Positions 14,026 to 19,099 of a stretch of 19,099 nt of DNA are shown here, in pieces. This DNA comes from JBCCDY01 sp039030555 (GTDB lineage Bacteria; Bacteroidota; Bacteroidia; Cytophagales; Cyclobacteriaceae). The stretch spans positions 1 to 19,099 of the forward strand of contig JBCCDY010000038.1 in NCBI GenBank assembly GCA_039030555.1, in the 5' to 3' direction. Under the pieces are notes generated by a model that saw nothing but the letters and a program-made list of their open reading frames with translations, was not told the origin of the DNA and ran no database searches. Position numbers and translations under genes: made by a program. Numbering within the stretch: the stretch's first letter is position 1; every line of letters begins with the position of its first letter.

Positions 14026-14751
14026 ATGACCAAAAAAGTACTATCCTTTTTTTTACTGACAGCATTTTTTGTTTCCTGTGGCGGGGAAAAAAAGTTCCAT
14101 AAAAACCCGATGGATGAAATCATCAGGGATATGACGGCTGAGAAGTTTACTGTCATACTCCACGATATGGAAGTTGAGGGCTCGTTCTTCAAAACGTACA
14201 GGCACCAGTACAAGATCATCACGGAAAAAGACAGTGTTCCTAATGAAGAGATCACGGGCTGGTATGAAGTCAGCAAAGAGCTTTTCCAGCAGCATGAGCA
14301 AGATATGGGAATGGAACTTGCCCACAAAGGAGAAGATGGAAAGTTAGTGAAGCAGGTTGCACCTCCGGGCTATAGCCAATATGTTGGTAACGAACGTTAT
14401 GGACGCTGGGAAAATAGAGGAGGAAGTAGTTTTTGGGCATTTTACGGACAGTATGCTTTTATGTCAAGCATGTTCAATATGGCCGCTTATCCGGCCAGAA
14501 GGTCTTATTACGATGGCTATAGAGGTGCTTATGGGTCTGGAAGGCCATATTATGGCCCTACCACGAATGGTAGGAGGGCTTATGGTACCTATAGTAATTA
14601 TACAAGTAAGGCTAGGCCTAACTCGCGGTATGCCCGGAGCAGTAGCTTCAAAAACAGGGTACGTAGTGGCACTTCAAGGAGTTCGCGTTCTGGTTCTAGG
14701 TATAATAGTAGGTCGAGTTCTCGATCAAGAGGAGGGGGATTTGGTAAATAA
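14026..14751 (+). CDS. Lipoprotein with Arg/Ser/Gly-rich C-terminal tail
   Basis: 241 aa. The N-terminal signal ends at a Cys in FFVSC (Cys18), so it is probably lipidated; GGEKK follows, which is weakly acidic and leaves surface export open. Residues 28-110 are a compact acidic/basic domain (MDEIIRDMTAEKFTVILHDM, HQYKIITEKDSVPNEEITGWY). From about 115 the chain is rich in Gly, Tyr, Trp and Arg, and from about 185 becomes an Arg/Ser/Gly/Asn low-complexity tail ending RGGGFGK. This combination of lipoprotein signal and glycine-rich basic end resembles the DUF1190/YjfM position in the E. coli yjf cluster, though I cannot show homology. The tail could bind anionic lipid, nucleic acid or peptidoglycan, which is inference. 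Confidence 0.75.
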   Translation: MTKKVLSFFLLTAFFVSCGGEKKFHKNPMDEIIRDMTAEKFTVILHDMEVEGSFFKTYRHQYKIITEKDSVPNEEITGWYEVSKELFQQHEQDMGMELAHKGEDGKLVKQVAPPGYSQYVGNERYGRWENRGGSSFWAFYGQYAFMSSMFNMAAYPARRSYYDGYRGAYGSGRPYYGPTTNGRRAYGTYSNYTSKARPNSRYARSSSFKNRVRSGTSRSSRSGSRYNSRSSSRSRGGGFGK

Positions 14752-14773
14752 ATCAGTTAAATAATTCGATCAA

Positions 14774-15634
14774 ATGGATTTTCTAGAACTATTCGATTCC
14801 GTATTGGCTTTTCTGGTTTACCTGGCCAATTGTTTTGTCTTGTTTTTTATTGGCAAGATTGCCTATCAGCTTTTCAACAGGAAAGTAAATGTGAAAGATG
14901 AACTTGTTGAAAAAGACAATCTTGCGTTTGCAATGGCACATGTTGGTTATTTCACAGGCCTTCTGCTAGCTATTGGTAGTGCTATTTTAGGACCTTCCGA
15001 GGGATTGGTACAAGATATTATTGATATTACATCTTACGGACTTCTCGGGATATTATTACTGAATATCTCCATCATTATAAACGACAAGATTATACTCCGA
15101 AAATTTTGTGTTTATAAAGAGATCATTGAAGATGGAAACGTAGGGACTGGTGTAGTGGAAGGTGGTAATGCAATTGCTACTGGATTGATTATACTGGGTT
15201 CAATTTATGGAGATGGGGGATCTATCCTGACAGCTTTAGGCTTTTGGGCTATTGGACAGGTTTTACTGATCGTAACCTCTTTTGTTTATAACCTGATCAC
15301 ACCTTATGATATCCACGAACATATCGAAAAAGACAATATCGCCGTTGGAATAGGTTTTGCAGGAGCTTTAATAGCGATTGGAAACCTTGTTCGACATGCC
15401 TTGATGCATGATTTTGTGGATTGGCAAACTTCGGTAACGGATGAATTCGTCAATGTTGCCATTGGCCTTGCGTTCCTTCCGATCGTAAGATTGCTTACCG
15501 ATAAAGTTTTATTGCCCGGGCAAAATTTAACGGATGAGATCATCAATCAGGAGCATCCTAATATTGGGGCATCCGTTATAGAAGCTTTTGCATACATTGG
15601 TGGATCAGTACTGATCACATGGGCACTGGGTTAA
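14774..15634 (+). CDS. Tandem DUF350 (YjfL-like) integral membrane protein
   Basis: 286 aa, about eight membrane segments. The protein is an internal duplication: EKDNLAFAMAHVGYFTGLLLAIG (46-68) corresponds to EKDNIAVGIGFAGALIAIG (185-203), NDKIILRKF (103-111) to TDKVLLPGQ (242-250), and NVGTGVVEG (122-130) to NIGASVIEA (263-271), all about 139-141 residues apart. Each half matches the DUF350 unit seen as a single copy in E. coli YjfL. Function is unknown, but the family is repeatedly found next to PspA, DUF4178 and aminopropyltransferase or ATP-grasp genes. The last 16 nt overlap the next gene, so the two are probably made together and may form a membrane complex. Confidence 0.87.
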   Translation: MDFLELFDSVLAFLVYLANCFVLFFIGKIAYQLFNRKVNVKDELVEKDNLAFAMAHVGYFTGLLLAIGSAILGPSEGLVQDIIDITSYGLLGILLLNISIIINDKIILRKFCVYKEIIEDGNVGTGVVEGGNAIATGLIILGSIYGDGGSILTALGFWAIGQVLLIVTSFVYNLITPYDIHEHIEKDNIAVGIGFAGALIAIGNLVRHALMHDFVDWQTSVTDEFVNVAIGLAFLPIVRLLTDKVLLPGQNLTDEIINQEHPNIGASVIEAFAYIGGSVLITWALG

Positions 15635-17172
15635 AAGCCCGCTCTTACATCCTTAAAGCAGCTCTTTTTGCAACCGGACTATCTGGTATCGTAGCAGAGT
15701 ATGTGCTTTCTACCCTAGCTACCTATTTTTTAGGAGATTCCGTATTTCAATGGACGATGATCGTTTCGATCATGCTCTTTTCGATGGGGATAGGAAGTAG
15801 GTTCAGCCGCCTGATCGAGAAAAACTTACTTCTGAGTTTCATTGGTATAGAATTTTTGCTGTCGATTCTGGCCTCATTTTCTTCGCTGCTGGCCTATTCA
15901 GTTGCAGCTTATACAGCTTATACCGGAGTATTGATCTATGGCTTGAGTATATCCATAGGCTTACTGATAGGATTGGAAATTCCCTTGGTTACGCGATTGA
16001 ATAGCGAGTTTGAGAGCCTTAAAGTCAATATTTCTTCCGTACTTGAAAATGATTATTACGGAAGCCTCTTGGGTGGGGTCTTTTTTGCTTTTATTGGGTT
16101 ACCCCTCATTGGGCTTACCTATACACCATTTATACTGGGAGGTATCAATTTCATCGTAGCCGTTTGCCTTTTTTTTATTCTTCATGAACATTATTCCAGG
16201 CTGATGAAGAAATGGGTTTACTTATGGGGTTCAGCTACATTAATAGTACTTGTAGTAGGCGTTTCCTTTGCAAAACCCATTGTGACGTACGGGGAACAGC
16301 TTAAATACAAAGATAAGGTGGTGTTCGCGAAGCAATCGAAATATCAGAAAATAGTGATCACACAGTGGAAAAACGACTATTGGTTGTTCATCAATGGAAA
16401 TCAACAATTGAGCTCATTGGATGAAGAACTGTATCATGAGCCATTGGTACACCCTGTGATGAAGTTAGCTAAAGAGCATAAGAAAATACTTGTTTTAGGT
16501 GGGGGGGATGGAGCAGCCGTTCGGGAGCTGCTGAAATATCCTGAAATCGAATCGATCAAACTGGTTGACTTAGATCCGGTCATGACTGATTTAGGAAAGG
16601 AAAATGAAATACTCTTAAGTATCAACGAAGGAGCCCTAAATGATCCTAAAGTTGAAATTATTAATCAGGATGGTTTCAAATTTCTGGAGGAAGAAAATGA
16701 CTTCTATGATGTTATTATCATTGATCTACCTGATCCCAAAACCATTGAACTCGGAAGATTGTATTCCTTTGAGTTTTACAGATTATGCTATAAGCGATTG
16801 AGGCCTAATGGTTTTCTAATTACTCAGGCTGGAAGTCCCTATTATGCTGCAAAAGCATTTAAGTGTATTGACAAAACGCTTCATGAGTCAGGATTTTCGA
16901 CCCTAAAACTCCACAACCAGGTCTTGACCTTAGGTGAATGGGGATGGATCATTGGAAGCAAAACCTTATCAGAAGGTGTATTAAAACAACAATCCTTGAA
17001 GCTGGACTTTACAGACCTGGAAACCGTTTGGCTCAACCAAGAAGCCATGCTACTCATGACCTCTTTTGGAAAAGACTTTTATCTAAATGGCGATACTACC
17101 GTTAAAGTTAATCGCGTACACGACCCGGTGATTCATAAATACTACTTGAAAGGGAGTTGGGATTTGTATTAA
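15619..17172 (+). CDS. Membrane-anchored spermidine-synthase-like aminopropyltransferase
   Basis: 517 aa fusion. Residues about 11-217 contain around seven hydrophobic helices; the soluble part (about 225-450) is a SpeE-type fold. LVLGGGDGAAVRELLK (291-306) is the nucleotide-binding GGGDG loop, VDLDP (316-320) holds the ribose-binding acidic residue, DEELYHEPLVHP (268-279) is the polyamine-pocket segment, and DLPDP (369-373) replaces the usual DxTDP with both Asp kept. Known homologues transfer an aminopropyl group from decarboxylated S-adenosylmethionine to putrescine or related amines. The soluble SpeE is about 290 aa, so the membrane half and a 65-aa C-terminal extension are extra. The ATG at 15619 overlaps the DUF350 gene by 16 nt. 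No decarboxylase (SpeD) gene is seen in this window, and the real amine acceptor is unknown. Confidence 0.9.
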   Translation: MGTGLKARSYILKAALFATGLSGIVAEYVLSTLATYFLGDSVFQWTMIVSIMLFSMGIGSRFSRLIEKNLLLSFIGIEFLLSILASFSSLLAYSVAAYTAYTGVLIYGLSISIGLLIGLEIPLVTRLNSEFESLKVNISSVLENDYYGSLLGGVFFAFIGLPLIGLTYTPFILGGINFIVAVCLFFILHEHYSRLMKKWVYLWGSATLIVLVVGVSFAKPIVTYGEQLKYKDKVVFAKQSKYQKIVITQWKNDYWLFINGNQQLSSLDEELYHEPLVHPVMKLAKEHKKILVLGGGDGAAVRELLKYPEIESIKLVDLDPVMTDLGKENEILLSINEGALNDPKVEIINQDGFKFLEEENDFYDVIIIDLPDPKTIELGRLYSFEFYRLCYKRLRPNGFLITQAGSPYYAAKAFKCIDKTLHESGFSTLKLHNQVLTLGEWGWIIGSKTLSEGVLKQQSLKLDFTDLETVWLNQEAMLLMTSFGKDFYLNGDTTVKVNRVHDPVIHKYYLKGSWDLY

Positions 17173-17518
17173 AGAATTAAGACCAAGGCATATCAAGTAA
17201 ATCTTTGTTGATTAAATTTTCAAAAGCAGAGTAAGTGAAGATTAAAAATGCTTTTTAAAGATATAAATCCATGTTATATCATATTACGAAATATATTAGA
17301 TCATCCGACTAAATCAGATGATGACGCAATCTGTATATTCTGTGTGTCATTCCACGACTTATCAGAAGTATCGGATCGGGGAATCCTATATATACCCTGC
17401 TTTGTCTAGAAATAATCATTGAACCCAAAAAATTAGCCAAAACTTAACCTTCATTTCCGTTCAGAAATGCCCGAATTATAATAAATTAGAATTTTCTAAG
17501 TTTTCTTATAAAAGTTTC
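17173..17518. other. 346-nt intergenic region with palindromic GTCATTCC/GGAAT element
   Basis: No gene is supported here. The middle holds stacked inverted repeats: ATCATC (17300-17305) with GATGAT (17317-17322), ATGAC (17321-17325) with GTCAT (17346-17350), and an imperfect hairpin opening GTCATTCCACGA (17346) and closing TCGGGGAAT (17376-17384). The GTCATTC...GGGAAT ends resemble those of the stem at 4710-4764. The last 120 nt are AT-rich and should contain the promoter of the peroxidase gene, but I find no clear Bacteroidota TTTG/TAnnTTTG pair. Confidence 0.45.
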
Positions 17519-18877
17519 ATGGTCCTACAAATTCTCAACCGCCGAACTCTTGCTATTTTTTCAATTGTCGTCTGGGCGACATCTTGTGAGCTTGATAATG
17601 AAATAGAGACACCTGCTTTTCAAGAACTTGACCGCCAGCTAGCAGAAGCACTTAATGCTGCAGACCCGGTCAATGGTGTTTCTGGATTCATTTTACCTGA
17701 TGAAGGGAATTTTAGTGAAATTCCCCAAGATCCTAGAAATCCGATTACAAGTGATAAAGTCGCTCTAGGCCAATTGCTGTTTCATGAAACCGGACTGGCC
17801 ATCGACGCTAAAAATGTGGTTGGCATTGGTACGTATTCTTGCGCAAGCTGTCATAATCCTGCGGCGGCATTTCAACCAGGAAGAAGGCAGGGAATTGCCG
17901 ATGGTGGACTTGGTTTCGGTATAATCGGAGAGGGTAGGGGAAAGGATGAGATCTATCCCGATGATAGTCTGGATGTCCAGCCGATCAAAGTACCTTCTAC
18001 TTTAAATGTAGCCTATCAGAAGAACTTACTTTGGAACGGACAATTTGGTGCCACTGGAGATAATACCGGAACGGAACACCTTTGGGAAGAGGATGAGCTA
18101 ATTGCTACAAATTTTCTAGGATTTGAGGGTGCAGAAACGCAAGCTATCGCAGGTCTTACTTTTCATAGAAAGAATATTACTATGGAATTTGCAGAGCAGA
18201 CAGGCTATTTAGAAATGTTCAGGTCAGCATTTCCGGGAATATCGGATGAAGAATTGATCAATAAAGAGTTTGCTGGCTTAGCTATAGCTTCTTACGTCAG
18301 GACACTTCTGTCTAATGAAGCACCTTTTCAGCGTTTCCTGAAAGGAGAATCAACGGCGCTTACCATCCAGCAGAAAAGAGGGGCCCTTCTGTTTTTCGAT
18401 AAGGCAAAGTGCTCTAACTGTCACAGTGGCCCAGCTCTAAATTCTATGCGTTTCGAGGCTGTAGGAATGGGTGATTTGGAAGGTCCGGAAATTTTCAATC
18501 CGGATAAGCAGGCAGGGTTGGGTAGAGCAAGCTTTACGGGAGAAGCTTCTGATGAATACAAATTCAAAGTTCCTCAACTTTATAATCTTCAGGATGCTGG
18601 TTTTTTAGGGCATGGCGGAACGTTTAATACCCTAAGAGAAGTAGTCGAGTATTTTAATACTGCTGAAAAACAGAATCCAGAGGTTCCGGATAGTCAATTA
18701 GCTGAAGATTTCGAACCTTTATTTCTATCGGATGATGAAGTGGAAGATCTTGTCGCTTTCCTGGAAGATGGACTCCATGATGTGAATCTGGAGCGTTTTG
18801 TTCCATCCTCTATACTTTCCGGAAACTGTTTCCCGAATAATGATGAACAATCCAGAACGGATCTGAATTGTAATTGA
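17519..18877 (+). CDS. Diheme cytochrome c peroxidase/MauG-family lipoprotein
   Basis: 452 aa. The N-terminal signal ends at Cys23 (VVWATSC), followed by ELDNEIE; acidic residues right after the lipid Cys are typical of Bacteroidota surface-export signals. Two c-type heme sites are present: CASCH (108-112) after LGQLLFHETGLA and CSNCH (298-302) after GALLFFDKAK. Conserved family stretches are PSTLNVAYQKNLLWNGQFG (159-177), SYVRTLLS, KVPQLYNLQDAGFLGHGG (350-367) and TLREVVEYFN. Known members reduce H2O2 with electrons from small c-type cytochromes or oxidise protein side chains. Heme assembly needs periplasmic Ccm/Ccs machinery not seen here. Two late cysteines (437, 451) may form a disulfide. 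It is separated from the polyamine operon by 346 nt and has no visible operon partner. Confidence 0.92.
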   Translation: MVLQILNRRTLAIFSIVVWATSCELDNEIETPAFQELDRQLAEALNAADPVNGVSGFILPDEGNFSEIPQDPRNPITSDKVALGQLLFHETGLAIDAKNVVGIGTYSCASCHNPAAAFQPGRRQGIADGGLGFGIIGEGRGKDEIYPDDSLDVQPIKVPSTLNVAYQKNLLWNGQFGATGDNTGTEHLWEEDELIATNFLGFEGAETQAIAGLTFHRKNITMEFAEQTGYLEMFRSAFPGISDEELINKEFAGLAIASYVRTLLSNEAPFQRFLKGESTALTIQQKRGALLFFDKAKCSNCHSGPALNSMRFEAVGMGDLEGPEIFNPDKQAGLGRASFTGEASDEYKFKVPQLYNLQDAGFLGHGGTFNTLREVVEYFNTAEKQNPEVPDSQLAEDFEPLFLSDDEVEDLVAFLEDGLHDVNLERFVPSSILSGNCFPNNDEQSRTDLNCN

Positions 18878-19099
18878 TAGAGGTTATTACTTGAGCTTTT
18901 TCAGATGGACTCTTTTATGATGGGTAAAAAGAGGCTTTCTCAAAAGTCCCTCGAAGCCGTCATACTAATTTAGATTTTGATAATAGAGTTGAGTTGAATC
19001 AGAATATTCTTTTGTTTGGGGTTAGCTAAACCAGGCAGAAGAGAGAAGGATAAAGACTACAAGCGTCATAAACCTTTAAAGGTTGCTCGGAATGTAAGT
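18878..19099. other. 3' end of window: weak terminator, no supported gene
   Basis: CTCTTTT (18910-18916) and AAAAGAG (18927-18933) form a 7-bp stem that may terminate the peroxidase transcript, though the following CTTTCTC is not a good U-tract. A plus frame is open from 18998 to the window edge and reads as a basic peptide, but it has only a TTG start and I do not recognise it. AACCTTTAAAGGTT (19071-19084) is a perfect 14-nt palindrome at the very edge. Confidence 0.35.

Noticed and set aside
13842..14327. 161-codon minus-strand frame across the DUF4178/lipoprotein junction
   Set aside because: It is antisense to two well-supported, tightly spaced genes and has no recognisable domain.
14357..14764. 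135-codon plus-strand frame overlapping the lipoprotein tail
   Set aside because: It lies out of frame over the Arg/Ser/Gly low-complexity region; the lipoprotein frame has a signal peptide, operon spacing and a natural end, so this is a shadow.
18998..19099. Open plus frame running off the window end, reading as a basic peptide
   Set aside because: It has no ATG, no recognised motif and is too short to support; the adjacent DNA might reveal a gene.

Overview
The window looks like a chromosomal segment from a Bacteroidota bacterium, most likely of the Cytophagales/Fulvivirga-Roseivirga type. The evidence is AT-rich DNA, a GyrA with a Bacteroidota-style C-terminal domain, outer-membrane barrel proteins of this phylum, lipoproteins with acidic residues just after the lipid cysteine, and almost no Shine-Dalgarno sequences. 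The lineage is inferred from protein character, not from a marker search. I see no rRNA, tRNA, CRISPR array, transposase or prophage gene.

Layout. Positions 1-486 hold the 3' end of a barrel-type outer-membrane protein. Positions 616-4356 hold gyrA and an exported TPR protein, closed by a clear intrinsic terminator. A small CxxC protein (4420-4671) faces a minus-strand protein that resembles the N-terminal part of translation factor IF-2 without its GTPase (4908-5861). Two structured intergenic elements flank that gene: a compound inverted repeat near 4708-4851 and a nested hairpin at 5927-6025. Next come an exported histidine phosphatase, a penicillin-acylase-family Ntn hydrolase overlapping a short-chain dehydrogenase, and an outer-membrane barrel protein with a strongly basic tail. 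A minus-strand XRE/S24-like regulator meets the barrel gene stop to stop and has a perfect 17-nt palindrome just upstream of its own start.

The most interesting part is the plus-strand block 12145-17172. Seven tightly packed genes encode a YbjN/DUF2170-like small protein, a PspA/IM30 (ESCRT-III-like) protein, a 45-aa two-helix membrane peptide (13332-13469), a DUF4178-like protein, a lipoprotein with an Arg/Ser/Gly-rich tail, a tandem DUF350 membrane protein, and a spermidine-synthase-like enzyme fused to about seven membrane helices. The set resembles the E. coli yjfIJKLMC neighbourhood. It differs in having a membrane-tethered aminopropyltransferase, and no ATP-grasp ligase or S-adenosylmethionine decarboxylase is present here. 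My inference is a membrane-surface system in which PspA remodels or guards the inner membrane while the enzyme makes a polyamine-type product. A hairpin after pspA may set different levels for the two halves of the operon.

The window ends with a diheme cytochrome c peroxidase/MauG-type lipoprotein (17519-18877) and about 220 nt with no gene I can support.
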